Assembly: GCF_014650815.1 (NCBI RefSeq)
Contig: NZ_BMVR01000007.1
Coordinates: forward strand, 62,001 to 126,000
Direction of reading: 5' to 3'
DNA from: Streptomyces flavofungini
GTDB lineage: Bacteria; Actinomycetota; Actinomycetes; Streptomycetales; Streptomycetaceae
DNA length: 64,000 nucleotides
Shown here: piece by piece, positions 33,398 through 44,708 of the stretch
Position numbering within the stretch: the stretch's first letter is position 1
Layout of the letters: every line of letters begins with the position of its first letter
The notes under the pieces: model-generated
Database searches by the model: none
Told to the model about the DNA's origin: nothing
The model's input: the letters and a program-made list of their open reading frames with translations, nothing else
Made by a program: the position numbers and the translations under genes

Positions 33398-34342
33398 TCA
33401 GTGCACCGGGGCGCCGGACGGCTGCTGCGGGGTGATGCCCAGCGCCGTCGTGTACTTGGACAGGGCCAGCTTGCCGATCGCCGGGTACGCGCCGAGCGGC
33501 TCGGCGACGGCGCATCCCGCCTCCTTCGCGGCGGCGTCGAGGAGGCTCACATCGACCTCGGGGCCGATCAGGTACGGCGCGAGGGCCAGCTGGGCCGAGC
33601 CGGAGCCGCGGAGCTGCTCCGTGATCGCGGCGACCGAGCCCTCCTCGTCCAGGGCGGCGGCCATCACCGGCACCGCGAGGCGCGCCGCGAGCAGCATGCC
33701 GGTGATCCCGGCGGCCTGCACGGCCTCCTCGCCGCCGACCGTGGCCAGGACGATGCCGTCCGCCGCGGTCGCGACCGTGAAAAGACGGGCCCGGTCGGCG
33801 CGGGCCAGACCCGCCTCGGAGAGCCGCACGTGCAGGCCCTCGGCGAGCAGCGGGTGCGGACCGAGGACATCCGTCAGCTCGGCGGCGGCGCGGCTGTCCA
33901 TGACGGCCTGGCGGATGCGGCGCATCAGCGCGTTGTCGGGGCCCGCGAGCAGGGGCACCACGACGGCGACGGGACCTTCGGGGCGGCGGGCGTCCTCGAC
34001 GCCGGCAGCCAGCGCCTGCTCGTAGCGGGCGGTGCGCTCGGCGGCGGTGTGCGCGAGCACGGCCTGCAGCGTGGGGAACTCGGCCGACGGGCCGGCGTCG
34101 GCGTCCGTCCCGTCGACGTAGCCGATTCTGGCGTCGAGACCGGGCAGCTCGGAGCGCGCGATGGAGACGACTTCCTCGGCGATGCCGCGGGTGGCGGCGC
34201 TGGGGACGCCCGGCACGGCGAGGACGAGCGCGGGCGCGCCCTGGGGAGCCGCGACGGGCTCCGGGCGGCGGTGCCGGCCCGGCTGACGGGGGCGCGGCAT
34301 TCGTACGGGCAGGCCGGATGCGGGCCCAGTGGGGGAGCTCAT
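33398..34342 (-). CDS. Sirohydrochlorin chelatase/CbiX-like protein
   Basis: 314 residues from ATG 34342. Two tandem CbiX-like halves: ALVLAVPGV...ATRGIAEEV near the start and LGPHPLLAEGLHVRL plus the second repeat with AVPVMAAALDEEGSVAAI. The usual first metal His of the HGS motif is not obvious in the first half (PGVPSAATRG), so enzymatic activity is uncertain. Family members insert Co2+ or Fe2+ into sirohydrochlorin for cobalamin or siroheme. The first 35 residues are an Arg/Pro-rich extension. Confidence 0.75.
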   Translation of the reverse strand: MSSPTGPASGLPVRMPRPRQPGRHRRPEPVAAPQGAPALVLAVPGVPSAATRGIAEEVVSIARSELPGLDARIGYVDGTDADAGPSAEFPTLQAVLAHTAAERTARYEQALAAGVEDARRPEGPVAVVVPLLAGPDNALMRRIRQAVMDSRAAAELTDVLGPHPLLAEGLHVRLSEAGLARADRARLFTVATAADGIVLATVGGEEAVQAAGITGMLLAARLAVPVMAAALDEEGSVAAITEQLRGSGSAQLALAPYLIGPEVDVSLLDAAAKEAGCAVAEPLGAYPAIGKLALSKYTTALGITPQQPSGAPVH

Positions 34343-34540
34343 GGCGCCGCATGCTACTGGCTTGTGGGGTTTCCCTGTTCGGGGAGGGTGCAGGTCGGTG
34401 GTATTAGTCCGATTTGTCCTGCGAGTTGGGGAGTATGAGGCCGTATCCGGGTTTGGAGACGGCGTGAACGGGAAACGCACACGCCGCCCGATCCGTCGAA
34501 CGCTCGGCCTTGTCGAACGCCCGGTCCGGACGGCCGGGTG

Positions 34541-35515
34541 TCACTCCTCGACGTACAACAGGTGCGGGTCGCCAGGGAGCTTGAGGGTGTCCGCCGCGAG
34601 GTCGGTGGCGATGCGGACGGCGCCGTCGAGGGGGTCGCCCGCCGCCGGTACCCGACGGGCGTGCGGAAGACGCTCCGTCAGTTGTGCCCCCAGCGGGTCC
34701 AGGAGTACGTCGCCGAGCTTCAGCAGGCCGCCGGTGAGGGCGACTTCGCAGGCCCCGTCCGGGGGGCAGGCCGCCGCCGCCGCGTCCGCGATGTGCCCGG
34801 CCGCCTCGTTGAGTACGCGCACGGCCACCGGGTCGCCGTCGGCCGCGCACCGCCCCACCTCGGGTGCGAACGCGGCGAGCACGGCGGGGCGGTCCGGGCG
34901 CGGATACAACTGCCGCGGCAGGCCCGAAAGGGGACTGCCGAACATCTCCTCCGCGCGGGCGCGCAGCGCGGCCGAGCCGCCCCGGCGCCCGTCGAAGTCC
35001 CGCATCGCCGCTTCGAGCCCGGCGCGACCGATCCACGCGCCGCTGCCGCAGTCGCCGAGCAGATGCCCCCAGCCGTCGGTCCGCCGCCACGCGGTGAGGT
35101 CCGTGCCCAGGCCGATCAGGCCGGTGCCCGCGGCGACGACGGCACCGGGCCGCTGGCCGAGCGCGCCCGCGTACGCGGTGACGGCGTCGGCGGCTAGGGC
35201 CACGCGCCGCACCCCGAACAACTCGGCGAGCGCGGCCGGCAGCCGGCCCCGCAGGTCGTCGCCGAGCGTCGCCATCCCGGCGGCGCCGACGGCCACGGCG
35301 GCGAGCCGCCCGCCGCCCACTTCGGCCAGCAACTGCCGCACCATCGGCTCCAGTTGCTCCCGCATGTGCGCGGCGTCAATGCCGCGCGGGCCCGTCCGCA
35401 CCGGTTCCGCCGAGCGCACCGGACCCGGCGCGCGCAGCCCGTCCGGGACGCCGAGGACGGCGCGCAGACCCGAGCCGCCGGAGTCGACGCCGAGGACGAC
35501 CGCGGGCTCGGTCAC
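34541..35515 (-). CDS. BadF/BadG-type N-acetylglucosamine kinase-like ATPase
   Basis: 324 residues from GTG 35515. ASKHA phosphate-1 motif LGVDSGGSGLRAVLG at the N terminus, phosphate-2 VVAAGTGLIGLG, and adenosine motif ALTGGLLKLGDVLL. Proteins of this type phosphorylate GlcNAc or related amino sugars. The GTG overlaps the TGA of the uracil-DNA glycosylase gene by the GTGA arrangement, so it depends on that transcript. Together with chitinase and the DasR-like lactonase promoter it gives the window a second GlcNAc link. Confidence 0.85.
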   Translation of the reverse strand: MTEPAVVLGVDSGGSGLRAVLGVPDGLRAPGPVRSAEPVRTGPRGIDAAHMREQLEPMVRQLLAEVGGGRLAAVAVGAAGMATLGDDLRGRLPAALAELFGVRRVALAADAVTAYAGALGQRPGAVVAAGTGLIGLGTDLTAWRRTDGWGHLLGDCGSGAWIGRAGLEAAMRDFDGRRGGSAALRARAEEMFGSPLSGLPRQLYPRPDRPAVLAAFAPEVGRCAADGDPVAVRVLNEAAGHIADAAAAACPPDGACEVALTGGLLKLGDVLLDPLGAQLTERLPHARRVPAAGDPLDGAVRIATDLAADTLKLPGDPHLLYVEE

Positions 35516-36189
35516 GGCAGCCGCCAGTCCACCGGCTGCGCTCCCTGCCGCTCCAGGAGGTCGTTGGCGCGGCTGAACGGGCGCGAACCGAAGAAGCCGC
35601 GGTCCGCCGACATCGGCGAGGGGTGCGAGGACTCCACCGACGGCAACTGGCCGAGCAGCGGCCGCAGATTGCGGGCGTCCCGGCCCCACAGGATCGACAC
35701 CAGTGGCCGACCGCGCGCCGCGAGCGCCTTGATCGCCTGCTCGGTGACCTCCTCCCAGCCCTTGCCGCGGTGCGCGGCGGGCTTGCGCGGGGCCGTCGTG
35801 AGCGCCCTGTTGAGGAGCAGTACGCCCTGCTGGGTCCAGGGCGTGAGGTCGCCGTTGGACGGCTGGGGCAGGCCCAGGTCGCTGTTCAGTTCCCGATAGA
35901 TGTTGATGAGGCTGCCGGGCAGCGGTCTGACGTCGGGCGCCACCGAGAAGGACAGGCCCACCGCGTGCCCGGGGGTGGGGTAGGGATCCTGGCCGACGAT
36001 CAGGACGCGCACCTCGTCGAACGGCTGCTGGAAGGCGCGCAGCACATTCGGTCCGGAGGGCAAGTAGGTGCGTCCCGCGCCGATCTCCGCGCGCAGGAAG
36101 TCCCCCATGGAGGCGATCTGTTCGGCCACCGGCTCCAGGGCCTTGGCCCAGCCGGCTTCGACGATTTCATGCAAGGGTCGTGGTGCCAC
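35512..36189 (-). CDS. ung: Uracil-DNA glycosylase, family 1
   Basis: 225 residues from GTG 36189. Catalytic GQDPYPTPGHAVGLSFS with Asp68, and the DNA-intercalation HPSPMSADRGFFGSRPFS near 190-207. Removes uracil from DNA. A -10-like TAGAGT lies eight bases before the GTG on the minus strand, so the mRNA may be leaderless. Coupled downstream to the sugar-kinase gene. Confidence 0.96.
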   Translation of the reverse strand: MAPRPLHEIVEAGWAKALEPVAEQIASMGDFLRAEIGAGRTYLPSGPNVLRAFQQPFDEVRVLIVGQDPYPTPGHAVGLSFSVAPDVRPLPGSLINIYRELNSDLGLPQPSNGDLTPWTQQGVLLLNRALTTAPRKPAAHRGKGWEEVTEQAIKALAARGRPLVSILWGRDARNLRPLLGQLPSVESSHPSPMSADRGFFGSRPFSRANDLLERQGAQPVDWRLP

Positions 36190-36317
36190 GGAGCGTCACT
36201 CTACTGCCGTACAGGCGCCGTCGATCAACCGATGGCCGAAGCTCGCCGCGGAGCCCGCCGCGGCCTGATCGGCGAGCCTGCCGCCGCCCGGTCGACGGAG
36301 CCCCGCCGCGGCCCGGA

Positions 36318-37403
36318 TCACCCGATGACCGCCGCGCGCACGCACAGCACGTCCGGCAGGTGCGAGGCCAGCTCCTGCCAGCTCTCCCCGTCGTCCGCGG
36401 ACGCGTACACCTCGCCGGTGCGGTTGCCGAAGTACAGGCCCGCCGGGTCGGCGCCGTCGGTGCACATGGCGTCCCGCAGCACCACGCCGAAGTGGTCGCC
36501 CTGCGGCAGCCCCGCGCTCAGCGGCTCCCAGCTCTTGCCCGCGTCCGCCGTGCGGTAGACCCGGCAGCGGCGGTCGGCCGGGACCCGGTCCGAGTCCGCG
36601 TTGATCGGGAAGACGTACGCCGTGTCGCCGCGGTGCGGGTGGGCGACCGCCGCGAAGCCGAAGTCGGAGGGCAGGCCCTCGCCGATGTCCGTCCAGTGGG
36701 CGCCGGAGTCGTCGCTGCGATACACGCCCCAGTGGTTCTGCAGATACAGCCGGTCCGGGTCGGCGGCGTCCTGGGTGACCTTGTGCACGCACTGGCCGAA
36801 CTCCGGGTTCGGGTCCGGCAGGAACACCGCCGACACCCCGGAGTTGGACGGCCGCCAGCTCGCGCCGCCGTCCTCGGTGCGGAACACGCCCGCCGTGGAC
36901 ACCGCGACCGTCACGGCGGCCGGATCACGCTCGTCCGTGAGGATCGTGTGCAGGCCCTCGCCGCCGCCTCCTGGCTGCCACTGCGAGCGGGACGGATGCT
37001 CCCACAGGGGCCGCACCAGTTCGAAGGACTCGCCCCGGTCCGCGGAGCGGTACAGCGCGGCGGGCTCCGTGCCCGCGTACACCACGTCCGGCTCGGCCGC
37101 CGCCGGGTGCAGCTGCCACACCCGCTCCAGCGAGGCCCCGGTGTCCTTGGGGAACTTGACGGCGGCCTTCTTCGGCTCGGTCCACGTCCGGCCGAGGTCG
37201 TCGGAGTGGAACACCGAAGGCCCCCAGTGGGCGCTGTCGCCGCCGACGAGGAGGCGTGGTGTGGGGGTGCGGGTGTCGATCGCGATCGAGTAGATCGCCT
37301 GCGCGTTGAAGTACGGACCCTCGTCGAACCGCCAGCCACCCTGTGTGCGGCGAGCGACGAACAGACCCTTGCGGGTACCGACGGTGAGCAGGACGTCAGC
37401 CAT
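36318..37403 (-). CDS. Cytoplasmic BNR/WD-type propeller (exo-sialidase-like)
   Basis: 361 residues from ATG 37403 with AAAGGT upstream. Several Asp-box blades: FHSDDLGRTW, YRSADRGESF, FRTEDGGASW, YRSDDSGAHW, YRTADAGKSW, YASADDGESW. There is no signal peptide and no clear sialidase Arg triad, so an enzymatic role is unproven. It is distinct from, but of the same repeat type as, the pseudogene at 8386-8988. Confidence 0.85.
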   Translation of the reverse strand: MADVLLTVGTRKGLFVARRTQGGWRFDEGPYFNAQAIYSIAIDTRTPTPRLLVGGDSAHWGPSVFHSDDLGRTWTEPKKAAVKFPKDTGASLERVWQLHPAAAEPDVVYAGTEPAALYRSADRGESFELVRPLWEHPSRSQWQPGGGGEGLHTILTDERDPAAVTVAVSTAGVFRTEDGGASWRPSNSGVSAVFLPDPNPEFGQCVHKVTQDAADPDRLYLQNHWGVYRSDDSGAHWTDIGEGLPSDFGFAAVAHPHRGDTAYVFPINADSDRVPADRRCRVYRTADAGKSWEPLSAGLPQGDHFGVVLRDAMCTDGADPAGLYFGNRTGEVYASADDGESWQELASHLPDVLCVRAAVIG

Positions 37404-37547
37404 GGCTGGCACCTTTCGGACGGCGTTGTCTCCAGGTACGGCTCAGTCTGCACCGGGGCACTGACAATGACGCCCTGGAGTGATGTCTGCCCAGGTCACA
37501 GGGTGTGGTGGCGGCCTAGCGGCGACGGCTTTGCCGACAGTCGCCCT

Positions 37548-38485
37548 TCAGGCGCGTACTTCCTCCGCCACCTTCGCGATCGTCTCCGGGCCCACCCGGC
37601 AGCAGCCCCCGATGAGGCGCGCCCCCGCGTCGCGCCAGGCGCCCGCCCGGCGGGGGGCGAAGCGGGCCGGGCCCTGCCAGGTGCGGGTCGTCGCGTCCCA
37701 GGACTCGCCCGAGTTGGGGTAGACCACGACCGGCTTGCCCGTGATGCGGGCGGCCAGGGGGACGGCGGTGTCCACGTCGCGGGGGTCGCAGCAGTTGACG
37801 CCCACGGCGATGACCTCGTCGGCGTCCGCCGCGAGCGCGAAGGCCTCGGTGAGGGGCTGTCCGGCGCGCGTCCGGTCGCCGGTGACGGTGAAGGAGAGCC
37901 ACGCGGGCACGCCGAGGCCCCGCACCGCGCGCAGCAGGGCGCGGGCCTCGTCGAGGTCGGGGACGGTCTCCAGGGCCAGCACGTCGGGCGCGGCGTCGGA
38001 CAGGACCTCCAGGCGGGGGCGGTGGAAGCGCTCCAGGTCGGCGACGCTCAGGCCGTAGCGGCCGCGGTACTCCGAGCCGTCGGCGAGCAGCGCGCCGTAC
38101 GGGCCCGCGGACGCCGCCACCCACAAGGGCCGCCGCGCCGCGGTGAGCGCCGCCGCCTCGCGGGCGAGGGCGACGCTCAGGCGCAGCAGCTCGGCCGTGC
38201 TGACCGCGTCGATGCCGTGCCGTGCGAAGCCCTCGAAGGTGGCCTGGTAGCTGGCCGTGGTCACGACGTCGGCGCCCGCCTCGTAGTACGCCCGGTGCGC
38301 CGCCCGTACCGCGTCGGGCTGTTCGGCGAGCAGCCGCGCCGACCACAGGTCGTCGGACAGGTCGTGCCCGGCGGCCTCCAACTGGTTGGAGAGGCCGCCG
38401 TCGAGGACCAGCGGCCCGCGCGCAAGGGCCGTCGCCAGGGCGAGCCCGTCGTTGCCGGGGCCCGCCTGCGTACTCGCCACGTCGT

Positions 38486-38489
<4 letters not shown>
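37548..38489 (-). CDS. mmuM: Homocysteine S-methyltransferase
   Basis: 313 residues from ATG 38489. Zinc ligands in GVNCCDP and GGCCRVGP; LVLDGGLSNQLEAAG at the N terminus. Transfers methyl from S-methylmethionine or SAM to homocysteine, making methionine. Its ATG overlaps the TGA of the ABC ATPase gene (ATGA), so it belongs to the transporter operon. In addition TAGCGT (minus strand, 38497-38502) sits seven bases before the ATG, the geometry of a leaderless internal promoter. Confidence 0.93.
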
Positions 38490-40641
<2,152 letters not shown>

Positions 40642-40645
<4 letters not shown>

Positions 40646-40731
40646 GTCAGTGAGGTCCTTTGCTCGCGCAGCCGTACCCTTGCCGCCGCATCCGCGGTCG
40701 TGACCGCAGCCGTGTCCGGCGCGTCCGCCAT
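40642..40731 (-). CDS. Candidate 29-residue coupling ORF between OppC and ATPase
   Basis: ATG 40731 lies 8 bp after the OppC stop, with GGAAG upstream. It reads MADAPDTAAVTTADAAARVR... and its TGA overlaps the ATG of the ATPase gene (ATGA). It may exist to carry ribosomes across the 94-bp gap. No homology recognised. Confidence 0.35.
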
Positions 40732-40739
40732 GGCGGCCG

Positions 40740-41645
40740 TCACTTCCGCAGCCGTACTTCGAACGCGTCCCGCAGCCCGTCGCCGATGAAGTTGAACGCG
40801 GCGACGACCAGCACGATCGCGATGCCCGGCGGGAAGATCAGCCACCAGTAGCCGTTCTGCGTGTAGGTGATCCCGGCCGACAGCATCGAGCCCCAGTCGG
40901 CCGACGGCGGCGGGATGGAGAGGCCGAGGAACGCCAGGTAGCTGACGTAGAGGATGGCGTCGGCGATCTGGAAGGTGCAGTTGACGATGACGGTGCCGAT
41001 CGCGTTCGGCACGATGTGCTTGAAGACGGCCCGCGCACCCCCGCCGCCCATCATCCGCATCGCCTGGACGTACTCGCGGTTGCGCAGCGACAGCGCCTCG
41101 CCGCGCACGAGCCGTGCCGGGGACAGCCAGGCGACGGCCGCGATGATGAGGATGAGGACGCCCTTGCTGGGCGTGATGATCGCGGCGACCACGACGAGCA
41201 GGAACATAGCGGGGATGGCGAGCGCCGCGTCCGTGATCCGCATCATCGCGGCGTCCACCCAGCCGCCGAAGTAGCCGGAGACGGCGCCGTACACGGTGCC
41301 GAAGAGGGTGGCCAGAAGCCCTGCCGCCAGGCCGATTTCGAGGGAGGTCCGGCCCGCGACCATGAGGCGGCCGACCATGTCGTAGCCGAGGTCGGTGGTG
41401 CCGAGCAGATGGCCGTCGGTGCCGGGGGAGAGGTTCGCCTGCGACAGGTCGGTGTGGGTCTGCTCGGTGTCGTACAGGAGCGGGCCGAGGTAGCTGAAGG
41501 CGAGCAGCAGCACCAGCAGGACGACTCCGGTCAGGGCGAGCTTGTTGCCGGTGAAGACCTGCAGGGTGCGGCGGGCCAGCGAGGGGGTGGCCTGCGCGGC
41601 CTCCTCGTGCCCCGGCACGGTGTGCGGGGCCGTCGTGGTGGTCAT
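40740..41645 (-). CDS. Oligopeptide ABC permease, OppC type
   Basis: 301 residues. An N-terminal cytoplasmic stretch, six membrane spans (first LALTGVVLLVLLLAFSYL) and the EAA loop region (VRGEALSLRNREYVQAMRMM) that contacts the ATPase. ATG overlaps the OppB stop. Works with OppB to carry peptides or similar ligands. Confidence 0.94.
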   Translation of the reverse strand: MTTTTAPHTVPGHEEAAQATPSLARRTLQVFTGNKLALTGVVLLVLLLAFSYLGPLLYDTEQTHTDLSQANLSPGTDGHLLGTTDLGYDMVGRLMVAGRTSLEIGLAAGLLATLFGTVYGAVSGYFGGWVDAAMMRITDAALAIPAMFLLVVVAAIITPSKGVLILIIAAVAWLSPARLVRGEALSLRNREYVQAMRMMGGGGARAVFKHIVPNAIGTVIVNCTFQIADAILYVSYLAFLGLSIPPPSADWGSMLSAGITYTQNGYWWLIFPPGIAIVLVVAAFNFIGDGLRDAFEVRLRK

Positions 41646-42592
41646 GCCACACTCCGAATCCGGGGGTCGAGGACGGCGTAGAGGATGTCTGTGAGGAGTG
41701 AGCCGAGGACCGTGGCGATGCCGACGACGAGCGTCACGCCGAGCAGCACGGGGAAGTCCGAGCCCTGGGCCGCGTTCCAGAACAGCAGCCCCATGCCTGG
41801 GTAGTTGAACATCGACTCGACGACGAGCGCGCCGCTGAAGAGCGTCGGCAGATACAGGCCGAGGAGTGTCGCGAGCGGGATGAGCGCGTTGCGCAGGACG
41901 TGCCGGACCAGGATGCGGCGGCTCGACTGGCCCTTGGCCATGGCGGTGCGGACGTACTCCTCGGTGAGGTTGTCGAGCACTGCCGAGCGCATGTAGCGGC
42001 TGAACATCGCCACGATGCCGAACGCCATCGTCACCACCGGGAGCACCAAACCGGTGAAGTCGCCGAGGAGTTCACCGATCGACTCGCCCTGCGGCGCCTC
42101 CGCCGGGAAGACCGGGAAGACCTGCGCGAACAGGATGATCATGATGAGGCCGAGGAAGAACACCGGCGTCGCGTACAGCAGGAAGGCGAGGCCGGTGAGT
42201 GCGTAGTCCGACGCCTTGCCGCGCCTGACCGCCTGCAGCAGACCGAGCGGCACCGCGATGACGACGGCGAGCGCGGTCGAAAGGACGGTGAGCAGCAGCG
42301 TCTTCGGCAGCCGCTGCTTGAGCAGCTCGAAGACGGGCGAGTTGAGCTTGTACGAGTCCCCGAGGTCGCCGGTGAACAGCCGCTTCAGGTACATGAAGTA
42401 CTGCGTCGGCAGCGAACGGTCGTACCCCTGCTGGTGGTTGAACTGGTCGATCTGCTGCGGTGTGCCCTTCGGGCCGAGGATCGCGCGCGCGGGACCGCCC
42501 GGCAGCATGTGCAGGAGCACGAAGACGATGATCGACACCAGGAAGAGGACGACGAGCGCCTGCAGGAAGCGCTTGACCAGAAAGCCGGTCAC
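41642..42592 (-). CDS. Oligopeptide ABC permease, OppB type
   Basis: 316 residues from GTG 42592, which overlaps the TGA of the binding-protein gene (GTGA). First span LQALVVLFLVSIIVFVLL followed by MLPGGPARAILG, and the EAA region EEYVRTAMAKGQSSRRILVR. Six predicted membrane segments. Confidence 0.94.
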   Translation of the reverse strand: MTGFLVKRFLQALVVLFLVSIIVFVLLHMLPGGPARAILGPKGTPQQIDQFNHQQGYDRSLPTQYFMYLKRLFTGDLGDSYKLNSPVFELLKQRLPKTLLLTVLSTALAVVIAVPLGLLQAVRRGKASDYALTGLAFLLYATPVFFLGLIMIILFAQVFPVFPAEAPQGESIGELLGDFTGLVLPVVTMAFGIVAMFSRYMRSAVLDNLTEEYVRTAMAKGQSSRRILVRHVLRNALIPLATLLGLYLPTLFSGALVVESMFNYPGMGLLFWNAAQGSDFPVLLGVTLVVGIATVLGSLLTDILYAVLDPRIRSVA

Positions 42593-44430
42593 TTGTCGGC
42601 CTCCTTCTTGTTCTTGACGAAGTACCAGTCCTGCGGCGCGAAGGTGACCGTCGGGTTCTGCTCGATGCCCCGCAGGTCGTTGCGGATCACCGAGACCTGG
42701 TACGCGGGGTTGGGCATCCACATCACCGGCAGCTGGTCGGCCAGGTACTCGCCGTACTCGTGCACGGCCTTCATGTCGGGGGAGTACTGCACGGCGCGGA
42801 TGATGCGGTCGGCCTTCTTGTCGCTGTAGTTGCCGAAGTTCGCGGAGGCGCCGGTGGAGAAGAGCTGCTCGCCGCTCGGGTTGAGCGGGTAGTACCAACT
42901 GCCCGCGGTGCCGAAGAAGGACATGTCCCAGTCGCAGCCGGGGTCCTTCGCCGTGCACGGGACGGAGTTGCCGAGCACCGAGTTGAGCGGCTGCTGGCGG
43001 ACCGTCAGATCGATGCCCGCCTTGGAGAGCGACGACTTGAGCTCCTGCATCATGTTCGTGGTCTCCGTGGAGCCCGACTGCGAGAGCAGCGTCAGCTCCA
43101 AGGGGTCGTTCTTCCCGATGCCCTCGCCGCACTCGTCGGCGCCGGTGCCGGGGCGTTCGCAGCGTGCGGTGCCGTCCTCGGTGCGCCAACCGTGCGACTC
43201 CAGCAGGGACGTGGCCTTCGCCACGGAGAACGGGTAGCGGTTGCGCTCCATGGCCTTCGACAGGTACTGGCTCTTCGGTGTGACCGGCACCGGGCCGAGC
43301 GTCGGGGTCGCGCTGCCCTGCCAGATGACATCGCTCATCGCCTTCTGGTCGACGAGGTGCTGCATCGCCCGGCGGATGTAGAGCTGGCGCATCAGCGGTC
43401 CGGCGTGCGTGGAGTTGAAGTTGTAGACGATGTACGTCGACGCCCAGCCCTCCCACGGATCGACGCGGTAGCCCTTGTCCTCGAACTTCCCCTTCTGCGC
43501 CATGACCGACGGCGGGATGTAGCCGTAGTCGACGCCGCCCGAACGCAGCACGTTGTACTCGGAGTCGGCGGTGGTGAAGGGCTTGAAGACCACCTTGTCC
43601 AGGTGCGGGCGCTGGGACTTCGGGCCGGTGAACTTCTCGTTCGGGACGATGGTGACCTGGCCGCTGTCGCGCCAGCCCGCCAGCTTCCAGGGCCCGTTGA
43701 CCGTCTTCCACAGCGGGTCGGAGCCGTACGAGCCGAGGCTCTTCCCGTGCCGGGTGAGGCGGGCGAAGACTTCCTTCGCGCCCTTCTTCGTCCGATCGAA
43801 GTCACCGACGGGGCCGCCGTCGGTCTTCGCTCCCCAGGCGTGCTGGGGCAGCGCCCGCATCAGCGTGAGCTGGTTGGCGGTGAACCAGTCCGGGTTGTAC
43901 GCCCGGCTCAGGTGCAGCCGCACGGTGTGGTCGTCGAGCGTCTCGAACCGCTTCACGTTGTCGGGCATCGTGCCGACCGAGTAGCTGCCCCAGTTCGCCT
44001 TGTTGGCCTTCAGGAGGTTGAACCAGAACTCCAGGTCGCGGGCCGTGACCGGCTTGCCGTCGGACCACTGCACGCCCTTGCGCAGCGGCACGGTCACGGT
44101 CTTGTTGCCGTCGGAGTACTTCGGCTTCAGGCCGAGCGTGCTCGGGCCGTGCGTGGTGAGGCCGCCCTTGTCCTGGTCGAGGACGGCGTCGTACACCGGC
44201 ATGAACAGCAGGAACTGGATGCCCGCGTTGTACGAGCCGCCGTAGCCCGGCGGGCCGATCGGGAAGATCCAGTTGGGGGTCGCGTTGGGCGGCAGGGCCA
44301 TGGTCGCGGTGCCGCCCTCGACCGGGACGCCGCCGGTCGGACCCATGTCGACGCGGCCGCCCTCGCGGGTGCAGCCCGTGAGGACCGCGAGCACGAGGCA
44401 TGCGGCTGCGGCCGCCTTGAGTGAGCGCAT
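42589..44430 (-). CDS. Peptide-binding lipoprotein of ABC transporter (SBP_bac_5)
   Basis: 613 residues from ATG 44430, with GGAGG nine bases upstream. Lipobox VLTGC with Cys20. Family 5 features: VQWSDGKPVTARDLEFWFN, YNPDWFTANQLTLM, FNSTHAGPLM, RAMQHLVDQ. First gene of the opp-mmuM operon. The divergent ROK regulator probably controls it. Confidence 0.93.
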   Translation of the reverse strand: MRSLKAAAAACLVLAVLTGCTREGGRVDMGPTGGVPVEGGTATMALPPNATPNWIFPIGPPGYGGSYNAGIQFLLFMPVYDAVLDQDKGGLTTHGPSTLGLKPKYSDGNKTVTVPLRKGVQWSDGKPVTARDLEFWFNLLKANKANWGSYSVGTMPDNVKRFETLDDHTVRLHLSRAYNPDWFTANQLTLMRALPQHAWGAKTDGGPVGDFDRTKKGAKEVFARLTRHGKSLGSYGSDPLWKTVNGPWKLAGWRDSGQVTIVPNEKFTGPKSQRPHLDKVVFKPFTTADSEYNVLRSGGVDYGYIPPSVMAQKGKFEDKGYRVDPWEGWASTYIVYNFNSTHAGPLMRQLYIRRAMQHLVDQKAMSDVIWQGSATPTLGPVPVTPKSQYLSKAMERNRYPFSVAKATSLLESHGWRTEDGTARCERPGTGADECGEGIGKNDPLELTLLSQSGSTETTNMMQELKSSLSKAGIDLTVRQQPLNSVLGNSVPCTAKDPGCDWDMSFFGTAGSWYYPLNPSGEQLFSTGASANFGNYSDKKADRIIRAVQYSPDMKAVHEYGEYLADQLPVMWMPNPAYQVSVIRNDLRGIEQNPTVTFAPQDWYFVKNKKEADK

Positions 44431-44708
44431 GGTGGTGGGCCTCCAGGGACTGCCGGGACCGATCCGTACACGTGAGCGGTAGGGAGGCCCGAACGCTAGG
44501 CCTGGAGAGAAAAGCAAGTCAAGAGCTTCGTTCGGCAAAGACTCGGGAAAGTGGAGGTTTGCGGGGTGAGGAGAGGGGGCGTTGCCTGAATTGCCGCGAT
44601 TGCCGGTGTGCTTGATTCGCCTTGCTTTGAGGGGCTGGTCAACTTGGTTCGACAAGACCTAGTGTTCGGTCCGAAGTCGAAGCAACTCATCGAACCTACG
44701 GGGGCGGT
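44431..44708. promoter_or_regulatory. Divergent opp/ROK promoter region
   Basis: Minus strand: -35 TTGACT (44517-44522), 18 bp, -10 TAGCGT (44493-44498), a near-consensus promoter for the opp operon. Plus strand: TAGTGT at about 44661 with TGGTCA 17-18 bp upstream fits the ROK gene. AT-richer than neighbours; the ROK operator is probably in here but I cannot fix it. Confidence 0.6.
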